Positions 36,994-45,664 of a stretch of 64,000 nt of DNA are shown piece by piece; the first letter of the stretch is position 1; the number at the start of each line of letters is the position of its first letter. The DNA is from Betaproteobacteria bacterium (GTDB lineage Bacteria > Pseudomonadota > Gammaproteobacteria > Burkholderiales > Burkholderiaceae_C). A program made the position numbers and the translations under genes. The notes under the pieces are model-generated. The model was not told where the DNA came from, ran no database searches, and saw nothing but the letters and a program-made list of their open reading frames with translations. The stretch lies in the NCBI GenBank assembly GCA_016704535.1, contig JADIZZ010000004.1, positions 310,001 to 374,000 of the forward strand. Reading direction: 5' to 3'.

Positions 36994-38208
36994 TTAAGTG
37001 TTGAAGCCTTCGTTACTGCGCTTGGCTCTCAACGCCGCGCGGATGCGAGCGATTTTGTCGCCCCCGTCCGGTTGCATGAAAGACTGCCGCCAGGCATGGC
37101 GGCTCAAGACGAACAGCACCAACAGAACGAACGCAACGACTGTTGCACCGAGTGCGAACACTGCACGCTTCGGCTTGCTTTTCCATTCAGGCACTTGCGC
37201 CACATCCACGACTTGAATCAAGCCTCCTTCGCGGCTCTCGTCCAGTCGCGCCATTTCATACTGGCGGGCAAAGAGCTCAAACAGCGCCTCTTCGTACTTG
37301 AACTCCCGGTACTTGCCGATGTAGTCCGGGCCTGCCTGCGGATCGACCACCTGCTCGGCACGGTTCAACTGTCCACGAAGTGCACCCAGCGCGGCCAGCT
37401 GATTCTGAAACTCTGCCGCATTCTCGTTCAGGTAGCTGCGCATGGTCTGCAGTCGCACCTCGGCTGCTGTCACCTGGGCCTTGAGTCGCGCATAGCTGTC
37501 CGCCGCCGCCTTCGGCTCGGCCTGCAACGCGCCTTGAGAAAAGCCGCTGGCCTGAAGCGTCTCCTGTGCCTTGGTCAGCCTCTCCTTGCTGCGCGCCAGT
37601 TGCTGCTCGAAGAACAAACGGCGTTGCTGCGCCTCGGTGACGGCAAGCACGGTGGTCATGCGACGGAGTTCGTCGATATGGCTGTTTGCCAGATCAGCGG
37701 CGCGTTTCGGGTCTTCATCGTCCACCTCGACGGAGATGAGGCCGTCCTTCTTTCCGAGCACGATGCGTACGTTGGCCCGCAGGTCATCACGCGCTTGAAA
37801 CCGGTATTTGGCATCGTAAACCTGCATCAACTTGTACTGGTCAATGAGCCGGTCCTGGACCGTTGAGCTCTGCATCAGTGCCACATACTGGTCAGCCGGG
37901 CTCTTGATGCCTCCGGCGCCGCCAACCAACCCGGCAAGCGGGCCAAGCGAGGCCAGAGCAGAAGCAGCGGCGATGCTTTGTTGCTGAATTGGCGGAACGA
38001 AGGTCGTCCGTGCCGTGAAGGTGGGCGGGATCAGGTACGTGATGCCCAGCACCACGACGCCTGCAACCAGCGGTCCGATGATCAGCAGCTTCAGGTTCTC
38101 GGCCATCACGACCGCGATGTCGAGCAAGCCAAGGCCATCGTCGTCGGCGACGACGACGGGCGCGCTGCCCGGCCCGGTGGTGCTTACGTCGCGGTTGCCC
38201 GTATTCAT
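36994..38208 (-). CDS. Wzz-type polysaccharide chain-length/export protein
   Basis: A 404-residue inner-membrane protein. One N-terminal helix (about residues 38-60), a large periplasmic coiled-coil-rich region (~100-330) and a second helix near the C-terminus (AVFALGATVVAFVLLVLF) give the Wzz/PCP fold. The usual proline-rich segment is near the first helix (PPTFTARTTFVPP). No Wzc-type kinase domain follows. It sets chain length or links to the Wza exporter just upstream on the same strand. ATG 38208 is preferred to GTG 38220. The 5' end lies ~14 nt after the Wza-like stop. Confidence 0.88.
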   Translation of the reverse strand: MNTGNRDVSTTGPGSAPVVVADDDGLGLLDIAVVMAENLKLLIIGPLVAGVVVLGITYLIPPTFTARTTFVPPIQQQSIAAASALASLGPLAGLVGGAGGIKSPADQYVALMQSSTVQDRLIDQYKLMQVYDAKYRFQARDDLRANVRIVLGKKDGLISVEVDDEDPKRAADLANSHIDELRRMTTVLAVTEAQQRRLFFEQQLARSKERLTKAQETLQASGFSQGALQAEPKAAADSYARLKAQVTAAEVRLQTMRSYLNENAAEFQNQLAALGALRGQLNRAEQVVDPQAGPDYIGKYREFKYEEALFELFARQYEMARLDESREGGLIQVVDVAQVPEWKSKPKRAVFALGATVVAFVLLVLFVLSRHAWRQSFMQPDGGDKIARIRAALRAKRSNEGFNT

Positions 38209-38221
38209 CACCCGACCCACC

Positions 38222-40201
38222 TCACTTCAACACTTGAATCGCCGCCACCCCAAGCGCGAACTGGGACAGGATCTGCGTCCAGTCCTTCGCGTTCTGCAGG
38301 AAGGTGGTCTTGTTCATTTCCTCGGGCACGAAAATCGTGTCGCCGGGCTCGGCTGTCAATCCGGCCAGGAGGCTGTCGTTGAACCAGCTGCTGGTCTGGC
38401 GCCCGCTGATCACGCTACCGTTGGCGCGGATCACGAAGGCGCTGCCGGCGTCGGCGCCACGGGTGGGGCCACCGGCCAAGCGCAGGTAATCATCGACGTT
38501 GCGGCCGTCGGTATACAGGTAACTGCCGCCGTTGAACACGCTGCCGAAGACACCGATGGTCGTTGCGCGTGGCGGGATGCGGAGGCGATCGCCGTCTTCC
38601 AGCGCAAGGTCGGGCAGTGCTTGCGCGTTTGGCGCGAGTTGCAGCACCACGCGCCCGTTGGGGCGGATAGCTCGCAAGTTGGTGATCAACCGCTCGGTGC
38701 TGCTGCTGCGTGCGGACTGCGCGGCGGCCTCGTCGGTGTTGCTGGTGCGCTGGGTGGCGGCGGCGCGGGTGAACTCGGTCTCCAGGTCGCGCAGCGCTCG
38801 CTCGTAATTGACCTGCTGTGTCTGGCGCACGCTCTCGCGCGTGAACTCGGTGCCATAGATATAGGCTGCGGCCGTCAGGCCGCCCGCGGCTCGCAAGGCG
38901 TCAGCGATCGAACTGGCAGGCGGCAACACGTATTCGCCCGGGCGCAGCACCTCGCCCTCGATCATCACACGCTTGTTCTGGCGCGCCACGGGCTGGTTCG
39001 CGTCCACCGCGCTGAAGGCACGCATCACGTCACCGTTGGCCAGCGTGGCGGAATAGCCGGCGGGCAACAGCAACTCGCGGATGCGCACGTCGCTGCGGTC
39101 GCCCAGCCGCTCCACCGACAGCCGGCTGCGGTCCGCCACGGGCGTGAAGCCGCCGGCCATCGCCAGCAGATCGGACACCGTCTCGCCGGGCTTGATCTCG
39201 AACACCGCTGCCAGGTTGACGCTGCCGATGAGCCCCACCTGCGCGCCCGCAGCGCCCACGTGCACCACATCGCCCGACTGGACGATACGGTCGGCCGAGC
39301 GGTCGCCCTTCAGCAGCAGATCGTAGAGGTCGAACCGCGCCACCAGCGTACCGCCACGCTTGAGCTCTATCTGCCGAAAGCTGCCTGCAGAAGACGGCCC
39401 GCCCGCACGCATCAGCGCGCCGACCACGGTAGACAGCGCGCTCACCGTATAGGTGCCGGGCTTGGTAACAAAGCCGGTGACGAAGACGCGCACGCCGCGC
39501 AACTGGCCCAGCGACACGCTCAGCTGGAAGTTCTTGAACACCCGCGCGACGCGGCGTTCCACCACCGCCGGCAGATCGGCGTTGCGCACGCCAGCCACCT
39601 GGACGGCGCCCACGCGCGGCACGTTGATGCGGCCGCCGCGGTCCACGGTCAGACGCAGGTCCGCATCGACCGAGCCCCAGAGCGTCAGCAGGATTTCATC
39701 ACCCGGTGCCACGACATAGTCGCCCGGTGCCACGGGACTCAGTTCGGCCCCGATGGTCCCACCGAAGTCGGCGGTGTCCCGACTCTGTTCGCCAGTGCGA
39801 GGGTCGAAGCCGCCGGTCATCAGTTCGGCGCCAAAGCGGCGCACGCTGGGTGCGACGGGTGCGCCAGGTGTAGCAGGTGCGGACGGGCCCGCGAGCCGCT
39901 GAACGAAACGCTCGAACTCGCTCGGCAGGTAATAGTCTTGTCTGGACTCCGTCCGTCGGTCAGCGGCGCGCGACGTACCGCGCAAATTGGGTTGATCCTG
40001 CGAGGGCATCGCGCCAGGCTGGCGCAAGCGCACCGGGCCACCGGGGTCCTGTTCGGCCTGCAATGCCGGTTCGGCAAGCGCGCGGTCCGGCGTCGTTACC
40101 TGCGCCCTGGCGGCGCTGGCCAACATCAAGAAAACCAGAAAGGCCGCCAGCGGGCGGGTCGGGAGGGGCCAGCCCCATCGCGGAGGAAAGTGTAGGGTCA
40201 T
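38222..40201 (-). CDS. Wza-like polysaccharide export outer-membrane protein with SLBB domains
   Basis: A 659-residue exported protein. A signal peptide after MTLHFPPRWGW ends near SAARAQ with no lipobox Cys. A poly_export domain is marked by YVVAPGDEILLTLWGSVDADLRLTVDRGG. SLBB-type repeats follow (VFVTGFVTKPGTYTVSALSTV, MIEGEVLRPGEYVLPPASS, VFGSVFNGGSYLYTDGRN). It should form the outer-membrane exit channel for the glycan. It is longer than Wza (~380 residues) because of extra SLBB units. ATG 40201. It lies upstream of the Wzz-like gene and shares the ~250-nt region 40202-40452 with the divergent sugar operon. Confidence 0.9.
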   Translation of the reverse strand: MTLHFPPRWGWPLPTRPLAAFLVFLMLASAARAQVTTPDRALAEPALQAEQDPGGPVRLRQPGAMPSQDQPNLRGTSRAADRRTESRQDYYLPSEFERFVQRLAGPSAPATPGAPVAPSVRRFGAELMTGGFDPRTGEQSRDTADFGGTIGAELSPVAPGDYVVAPGDEILLTLWGSVDADLRLTVDRGGRINVPRVGAVQVAGVRNADLPAVVERRVARVFKNFQLSVSLGQLRGVRVFVTGFVTKPGTYTVSALSTVVGALMRAGGPSSAGSFRQIELKRGGTLVARFDLYDLLLKGDRSADRIVQSGDVVHVGAAGAQVGLIGSVNLAAVFEIKPGETVSDLLAMAGGFTPVADRSRLSVERLGDRSDVRIRELLLPAGYSATLANGDVMRAFSAVDANQPVARQNKRVMIEGEVLRPGEYVLPPASSIADALRAAGGLTAAAYIYGTEFTRESVRQTQQVNYERALRDLETEFTRAAATQRTSNTDEAAAQSARSSSTERLITNLRAIRPNGRVVLQLAPNAQALPDLALEDGDRLRIPPRATTIGVFGSVFNGGSYLYTDGRNVDDYLRLAGGPTRGADAGSAFVIRANGSVISGRQTSSWFNDSLLAGLTAEPGDTIFVPEEMNKTTFLQNAKDWTQILSQFALGVAAIQVLK

Positions 40202-40452
40202 CGCTCGGCAGCGTATCGATCGGTGAAGCGCCATTTGGCCAGAGCAGCCCGGCAGTCGCGTTGGGCGGCGTGCGCACCCACAACGGCTGCAGATTCTACG
40301 CGGTGCGGCCCTGCGCCCCTAGGCTGCGCCTGCCGATGTGAGTTCACGGGTTCGGACCGGACAGAACCGGGCAATGTCGGATAATCGATATCCTCTTTCA
40401 AGACATCTGCATCCCATGGGACGCTGGTGTCTCAGCTGCCTGCTCGCACCAC

Positions 40453-41286
40453 ATGACCTTGCCGCCTCGTCCGCCAGCAGCAGTGCATCCGCTGGCCAAT
40501 CTTTCACCGCAGGCCCTCCTTGGAACTGACTGCCGGATCGAATCGGGGGCCGTAGTGCCTTCGGGCTGTGAACTCGGCGACGAAGTTCATGTCGGGCCCA
40601 ACGTCGTCTTCATCGAGCCGGAGGAAGGCTCCACTTGTCGCGTTGGCCGCGCTTGCGCGCGCGTTCGGATCGGTGCGAATGCCGTGATCTATCCCGACGT
40701 CGTGCTCGCCACGGGCGCCGTCGTGCGGGCTGGCGCCATAGTGAAGCGCTCGGTGCCTCATGGCGCCATCGTCGAGGGCAACCCCGCCACGATCGTTGGC
40801 TATGTGAACACGGTTCACAGCCGCAGTCACTTGACGCCGCTGATGCCAGGGCGAGGCACCGATCCGGTCGAGAAGACCGAGGTCGATGGTGTCACCTTGC
40901 ACCGCATGCACGTGGTACCGGACTTGCGCGGCAGCCTCACGGTGGGCGAGTTCCAGCGGCAGATCCCCTTCACTCCGCTTCGCTACTTCATCGTTTTCGG
41001 CGTGCCGAGTCGCGAGACCAGGGGTGAACATGCGCACAGGCAATGCCATCAGTTCCTGGTCTGCGTGCGTGGCAGCTGCACGGTGGTCGCAGACGACGGA
41101 AAGCGGCGTGTCGAGGTTCGCCTGGACTCGCTGGACACGGGCCTGTACTTGCCCCCGATGATTTGGGGTGTTCAGTACCAGTATTCCAGCGACGCCGAGT
41201 TGCTGGTGTTCGCGTCCCACCACTACGACGCAGATGACTACATCCGGGACTACGAGGACTTCTTGCGTGCCAAGGCCGCTTCATGA
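40453..41286 (+). CDS. Bifunctional dTDP-sugar N-acyltransferase / 3,4-ketoisomerase (FdtD/WxcM-like)
   Basis: A 277-residue fusion. Residues ~15-120 are a left-handed beta-helix acyltransferase (VHVGPNVVFI, IGANAVIYPDVVLATGAVVRAGAIV, GNPATIVGYV). Residues ~135-270 are a cupin ketoisomerase of the FdtA/WxcM family (RGSLTVGEFQRQIPF, RGEHAHRQCHQFLVCVRGSCTVV). FdtA-type enzymes turn dTDP-4-keto-6-deoxyglucose into the 3-keto sugar; FdtD proteins combine this with N-acetylation. ATG 40453. It starts the plus-strand operon and is followed by the matching aminotransferase. The region 40202-40452 holds a possible GATAAT (40380-40385) but no convincing -35. Confidence 0.88.
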   Translation: MTLPPRPPAAVHPLANLSPQALLGTDCRIESGAVVPSGCELGDEVHVGPNVVFIEPEEGSTCRVGRACARVRIGANAVIYPDVVLATGAVVRAGAIVKRSVPHGAIVEGNPATIVGYVNTVHSRSHLTPLMPGRGTDPVEKTEVDGVTLHRMHVVPDLRGSLTVGEFQRQIPFTPLRYFIVFGVPSRETRGEHAHRQCHQFLVCVRGSCTVVADDGKRRVEVRLDSLDTGLYLPPMIWGVQYQYSSDAELLVFASHHYDADDYIRDYEDFLRAKAAS

Positions 41287-41328
41287 CCTTCATGGACTGG
41301 AAGCGACCGCGCAGCATCGCGTCCGAGT

Positions 41329-42429
41329 ATGAACAAACTTCCGTTTCTTGATCTCCAGGCCATACAGCAGGTGCATGCTGGCTCGCTGCGCTCGGCCTTC
41401 GAGCGGGTACTGGCTTCGGGCTGGTACATCCTTGGCGACGAAGTCCGGCACTTCGAAGAGGAGTACGCTGCCTACTGCGGTGCGCGCGAGTGTGTGGGTG
41501 TTGCCAACGGCCTGGATGCGCTCGTTCTGGCATTGCGGGCGCTTGAAATCGGCCCCGGTGATGAAGTCTTGGTGCCTGGCAACACCTACATCGCAACCTG
41601 GCTTGCCGTGAGTCATGTCGGTGCGACGCCGGTCCCGGTCGAGCCCTCGGGCAACACGGCCAACCTCGACCCCGAACGGCTTGCCGCTGCGCTCACGCCT
41701 CGCACGCGCGCCGTCCTGCCCGTGCACCTGTACGGTCAGCCAGCCGACCTGGAACCCATTCTGGCGTTTGCCGCAGCGCACGGCCTGAAGGTGCTGGAAG
41801 ACGCTGCCCAGGCGCACGGCGCCACGTACCGGGGCCGTCGACTCGGCGCCCACGGCGACATCGTTGCCTGGAGCTTTTACCCTGGCAAGAATCTCGGTGC
41901 ACTGGGCGACGCTGGCGCCATCACCACGAATGACGCTGGCCTGGCCGACCGGATACGGCTGCTGCGAAACTATGGCTCGCGCCGCAAGTACCACAACGAG
42001 GTCGTCGGATACAACTCGCGTCTCGACGAACTGCAGGCGGCGCTCCTGCGCGTGAAGCTGCCCCACCTGGACGCCGAGAACGGGCAACGCGCGATCATTG
42101 CTCGCCGATACCTGGACGGCTTGTCCGGGGCGCCAGTCCAGCTGCTCGAGGTGGCCGCCCGCTGCGAAAGCGCATGGCACCTGTTCGTGATCCGCCACCC
42201 GCGCCGGGATGCTCTCGCGTCGGCGCTGGCAGCGCGAGGCATCGCGACCATGATCCACTACCCCGTGCCGCCGCACCTGCAGCCGGCCTATGCCCATCTG
42301 AACCTGCCGGTAGGCGCGCTGCCGATCACAGAGGCTTTGCACCAACAGGTACTCAGCCTGCCGATGGGGCCGACGATGACAGTGGAGGATGCCGACCGCG
42401 TGGTCGATGCGATCCATGAATGCGCTTGA
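41329..42429 (+). CDS. DegT/DnrJ/EryC1/StrS aminotransferase (dTDP-3-amino-3,6-dideoxyhexose transaminase type)
   Basis: A 366-residue PLP-dependent sugar aminotransferase. The PLP lysine is in WSFYPGKNLGALGDAGAI (K near residue 185), and the PLP-phosphate region GVANGLDALVLALRAL and the final HQQVLSLPMGPTM match the family. The pairing with an FdtA-type isomerase 43 nt upstream indicates an FdtB/QdtB-type reaction, giving a 3-amino-3,6-dideoxyhexose (Fuc3N or Qui3N type). dTDP-glucose synthase and dehydratase genes are not in the window. ATG 41329. Confidence 0.92.
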   Translation: MNKLPFLDLQAIQQVHAGSLRSAFERVLASGWYILGDEVRHFEEEYAAYCGARECVGVANGLDALVLALRALEIGPGDEVLVPGNTYIATWLAVSHVGATPVPVEPSGNTANLDPERLAAALTPRTRAVLPVHLYGQPADLEPILAFAAAHGLKVLEDAAQAHGATYRGRRLGAHGDIVAWSFYPGKNLGALGDAGAITTNDAGLADRIRLLRNYGSRRKYHNEVVGYNSRLDELQAALLRVKLPHLDAENGQRAIIARRYLDGLSGAPVQLLEVAARCESAWHLFVIRHPRRDALASALAARGIATMIHYPVPPHLQPAYAHLNLPVGALPITEALHQQVLSLPMGPTMTVEDADRVVDAIHECA

Positions 42430-42460
42430 GGCCAACTGAAGGCCGGCGCGGCCACATCTC

Positions 42461-43558
42461 ATGCGGATCCTGATTCCGATCGGCGGCTTTGGGCGGGCGG
42501 GTGGATACCGCGTGCTGTCCGAACTGGCCAACCACTGGACCGCACTTGGCGCAACGGTCGATTTCCTGGTCGATCACCGCAGCGACCCACCCTACTTTCC
42601 CACCTGCGGAGGCATCCGCCGTTTCGATCTGCACGGCCGCGAACGCGCCCCCAGCACCGCCACCGAACGGTTTGAACTCAGCGGCAACGCACCATCGATC
42701 TATCTTGGCATGTGGAACGCGCTGCGCCGTGTCGCACCCGAGTACGACGTCGTGCTCGCCAACCAGTCGTTGACGGCGTGGCCGGTCGCCCTGGCAGCGC
42801 GGCCTCGCAGAGGCCGCGCGGGTCGCGTCTACTACGTCCAGGCCTACGAGCCGGGCTACTATCACGCCGAGCACGGATGGAGAGCGAGAGTGCTGGGCAT
42901 CTTGTCGGCCACGAGCTACCGCCTGCCATTGAGGCAAATCGTCAATGCGCCGATTTATCTGCGCTACCGAGGCATACGGTCCGAACATTGGGTACCGCCC
43001 GGTCTGGACGACAAGATCTTCACGCGTCGCGAAACGTTGCCGGGCTCCGGCGGGGCAGCCTGGACAATCGGCGTCATCGGGCGGCACGAGCCCACCAAGG
43101 GCACGGCCCATGCGTTGGCAGCGTTCGAGCAGCTCGCCAGCCGCTGGCCAAACGTTCGCCTGAAGGTCGCGTATGGCAACCTCCCTGAGAACTGGTCACA
43201 CCCAAGGGCAGAAGTCGTGATACCGGCCAACGACGTCGAGCTGGCGGCGTACTACCGTTCCCTGGATGTCATGCTGGCGCCGGGGACAGTGCAACTCGGC
43301 GCCTGTCACTACCCCGTCATCGAGGCCATGGCCAGCGGTGTCCCGGTCGTGACGACAGGCTACCTCCCCGCCGACGACTCCAATGCATGGATCGTTCCGG
43401 TCAACGCGCCCCGGTCGATAGCGTCGGCCGTCGAGCAGATCATGCAGACCGAACCCGAGCAACTGGCCGCCAAGCTCGATCGCGCCGCCTCTGCCGTGGA
43501 ACCCTTTGCATGGCACGCGGTGGCGGCCCGCTTCCTGGCCCTGCTGCATGACCGCTGA
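42461..43558 (+). CDS. Glycosyltransferase family 4 (GT-B)
   Basis: 365 residues with a GT-B fold. The N-terminal nucleotide fold has the glycine-rich MRILIPIGGFGRAGGYRVLSE. The C-terminal half shows IGVIGRHEPTKGTAHAL and the donor-site motif VIEAMASGVPVVTTGYLP. It should add one sugar to the lipid-linked repeat at the cytosolic face. The C-terminus overlaps the next gene by 11 nt, so it belongs to a coupled run of glycosyltransferases. The sugar is unknown. Confidence 0.85.
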   Translation: MRILIPIGGFGRAGGYRVLSELANHWTALGATVDFLVDHRSDPPYFPTCGGIRRFDLHGRERAPSTATERFELSGNAPSIYLGMWNALRRVAPEYDVVLANQSLTAWPVALAARPRRGRAGRVYYVQAYEPGYYHAEHGWRARVLGILSATSYRLPLRQIVNAPIYLRYRGIRSEHWVPPGLDDKIFTRRETLPGSGGAAWTIGVIGRHEPTKGTAHALAAFEQLASRWPNVRLKVAYGNLPENWSHPRAEVVIPANDVELAAYYRSLDVMLAPGTVQLGACHYPVIEAMASGVPVVTTGYLPADDSNAWIVPVNAPRSIASAVEQIMQTEPEQLAAKLDRAASAVEPFAWHAVAARFLALLHDR

Positions 43559-44546
43559 CGGACAAGTCGTGGGCAATGGTTCTGGCCGCCGTATCGCTGC
43601 AGCGGGGCACCCGCAGCTGGTGCTGTCGGTCCTGATCGTCAACTGGAACGGCGGACCCCTCCTTGAACGTTGTAGGGACAGCGTCCACGAGGCGCTCGCG
43701 CCCCGAATGGCTGGCCAGTACGAGCTGGTCATCGTCGACAACGCTTCGCGCGATGACTCGATCACGCGTGCCACGGCCTCGCATGCCGAGACGGTGCTGC
43801 GCAACACGCACAACGTGGGCTTCGGTGCGGCGTGCAATCAAGCCGCCGCACGCGCGAGCGGGGAGTTCCTGCTCCTGCTCAATCCGGACTGCGAACTGCG
43901 ACCCGGGTCGGTTGAACGTTGCCTGGCAGAGTTGCGCCGCGAAGACCTGCCCGTGGGCATCTGCGGCGTGGCCCTGGAAGACGAAACCGGCCACGTGGCC
44001 CAGACATGCCATCGTTTTCCGGGTTTTGCCTCCCTGCTCGGCAGTGCCGTCGGGCTGAACTCCATATGGCCGCGGCTGGCCGACAGCCGGATGGTCGAGT
44101 GGGACCATCGTTCGGACCGCACCGTGGACCACGTGATCGGTGCCTTCTACCTGATCCGTGCGGCCACCTTCGAGGCTCTGGGAGGGTTCGACGAACGCTT
44201 CTTCGTCTACCTCGAGGATCTGGACCTGTCGCTGCGGGCTCGCCGCATGGGGCTGCTCACCCGCTTCGTCGCCGCGCCGAGGTCCTTCCACCTGGGTGGC
44301 GGCGTGTCCCGGCAAGTGAAGGCCGAGCGCCTCTTCTACGCCACGCGCAGCCGCATGCTTTACGGATTCAAGCATCTGCCTGCTTGGCAAGCCTGGATCC
44401 ATGCGGTCATGACGCTGCTCTGCGAGCCGTTGGCACGCACGATCCAGGCGCTGCTGCGGCGGTCCTGGCAGGACCTGCGCTTCACATGGCGCGGTTTCGC
44501 GCTGGTCTATCGCGACCTGCCGGCGTTGTGGCGGGCATCGCGATGA
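43548..44546 (+). CDS. Glycosyltransferase family 2 (rhamnosyltransferase-like)
   Basis: 332 residues of GT-A type. LSVLIVNWNGGPLLERCRDS, IVDNASRDDSI and LLLNPDCELRPGSVERC give the nucleotide-sugar DxD-like region, and GGFDERFFVYLEDLDLSLRARR is the typical acceptor-side ED-x-D stretch. A C-terminal hydrophobic part may hold a membrane anchor. ATG 43548 overlaps the stop of the previous gene. The closest functional analogues are WbbL-type rhamnosyltransferases, but the donor sugar cannot be read. Confidence 0.85.
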   Translation: MTADGQVVGNGSGRRIAAAGHPQLVLSVLIVNWNGGPLLERCRDSVHEALAPRMAGQYELVIVDNASRDDSITRATASHAETVLRNTHNVGFGAACNQAAARASGEFLLLLNPDCELRPGSVERCLAELRREDLPVGICGVALEDETGHVAQTCHRFPGFASLLGSAVGLNSIWPRLADSRMVEWDHRSDRTVDHVIGAFYLIRAATFEALGGFDERFFVYLEDLDLSLRARRMGLLTRFVAAPRSFHLGGGVSRQVKAERLFYATRSRMLYGFKHLPAWQAWIHAVMTLLCEPLARTIQALLRRSWQDLRFTWRGFALVYRDLPALWRASR

Positions 44547-45616
44547 CGATGAGCGTCATGTCCTATCCGCGCTACGCCCCCCTGGGCGCTTCGTCGCGCA
44601 TCAGATGGCTGCAATTCCTGCCCGAGCTGCGGCGCCTCGGGCTGGACATCGAGGTCAGTCCCCTGCTGGACGACGAGTATCTGCGCCGGAAGTACGCCGG
44701 GCGGTCGACATTCCGTTTCATCGTGCGAGCGTACGTACGGCGTGCCGCTGCCTTGCTCGCGCGGCGCTCCACGGCCGATGTCGTGTGGGTCGAGAAGGAG
44801 CTCTGGCCCTGGGCCCCTGCCTGGCTGGAGCGCTTGGCCTGGGGCCGGCGCCCCGTGGTGCTGGACTACGACGATGCCGTGTTTCACAGTTACGACCTGC
44901 ACCGCTCACGCGTGGCGCGCGCGCTCTTCGGTGGCAAGATCGACCGGCTGATGCGCGCCGCGGCTCTGGTGGTGGCCGGCAACGACTACCTGGCGCAGCG
45001 CGCGCGGCAGGCCGGAGCGCCGCGCGTCGAGTTGCTGCCGACAGTGGTGGACCTCCGCCGCTATGCCGTCACCGAACGCCCACGTGAGCCCGATGATCCG
45101 CTTCGCATCGGCTGGATCGGGTCGCCCGCAACCATCGCCTACATGAGGCAACTCGCCGCTCCTCTGGCCGCACTGGCGAAGAACCGTCGTGTCGTGTTGC
45201 GGCTGATCGGTGCCACCCTCGACCTGCCCGGGGTGCCCACAGAGCACGTGCCATGGACCGAAGCCGGGGAAGCACAGTCCATCGCCGAGCTCGACGTGGG
45301 TGTGATGCCGCTGCCCGATTCACCATGGGAGCGCGGCAAGTGCGGCTACAAGCTCGTTCAATACCTGGCTTGCGGTGTCCCGGTGGTGGCGTCCCCGGTT
45401 GGGGTCAACACGAAGATCGTGCAACCCGGCCGGAACGGCTTTCTGGCCACCACCGACGCGGAGTGGTTGCAAGCCTTGACGTGCCTGGCGGACGACGCAG
45501 CCCTGCGGCGCCGGCTGGGGGCGCAAGGGCGCGAACTCGTCGAGTCGCGGTACAGCCTTCAGGTGGCAGCCCCAACGCTGGCGGCATGGCTGCATGAGCT
45601 GGGCGCTGGTAGCTGA
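44543..45616 (+). CDS. Glycosyltransferase family 4 (GT-B)
   Basis: 357 residues. The region PRYAPLGASSRIRWLQFLPEL near the start and the C-terminal LRIGWIGSPATIAYMRQL, then KCGYKLVQYLACGVPVVASPVG, fit the GT4 fold. The acidic-Lys-Cys stretch replaces the usual E-x7-E donor motif, with only the later part clear. ATG 44543 overlaps the previous stop (ATGA). It probably adds one residue of the repeat unit. The specificity is unknown. Confidence 0.83.
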   Translation: MTMSVMSYPRYAPLGASSRIRWLQFLPELRRLGLDIEVSPLLDDEYLRRKYAGRSTFRFIVRAYVRRAAALLARRSTADVVWVEKELWPWAPAWLERLAWGRRPVVLDYDDAVFHSYDLHRSRVARALFGGKIDRLMRAAALVVAGNDYLAQRARQAGAPRVELLPTVVDLRRYAVTERPREPDDPLRIGWIGSPATIAYMRQLAAPLAALAKNRRVVLRLIGATLDLPGVPTEHVPWTEAGEAQSIAELDVGVMPLPDSPWERGKCGYKLVQYLACGVPVVASPVGVNTKIVQPGRNGFLATTDAEWLQALTCLADDAALRRRLGAQGRELVESRYSLQVAAPTLAAWLHELGAGS

Positions 45617-45664
45617 AGCGCGCTCCAGTCACGGACCGCTACCACCGACCATCACACCCCTCCC

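Noticed and set aside
40380..40385. GATAAT as -10 of the FdtD operon
   Set aside because: No -35-like hexamer at 16-18 nt; kept only as a remark.
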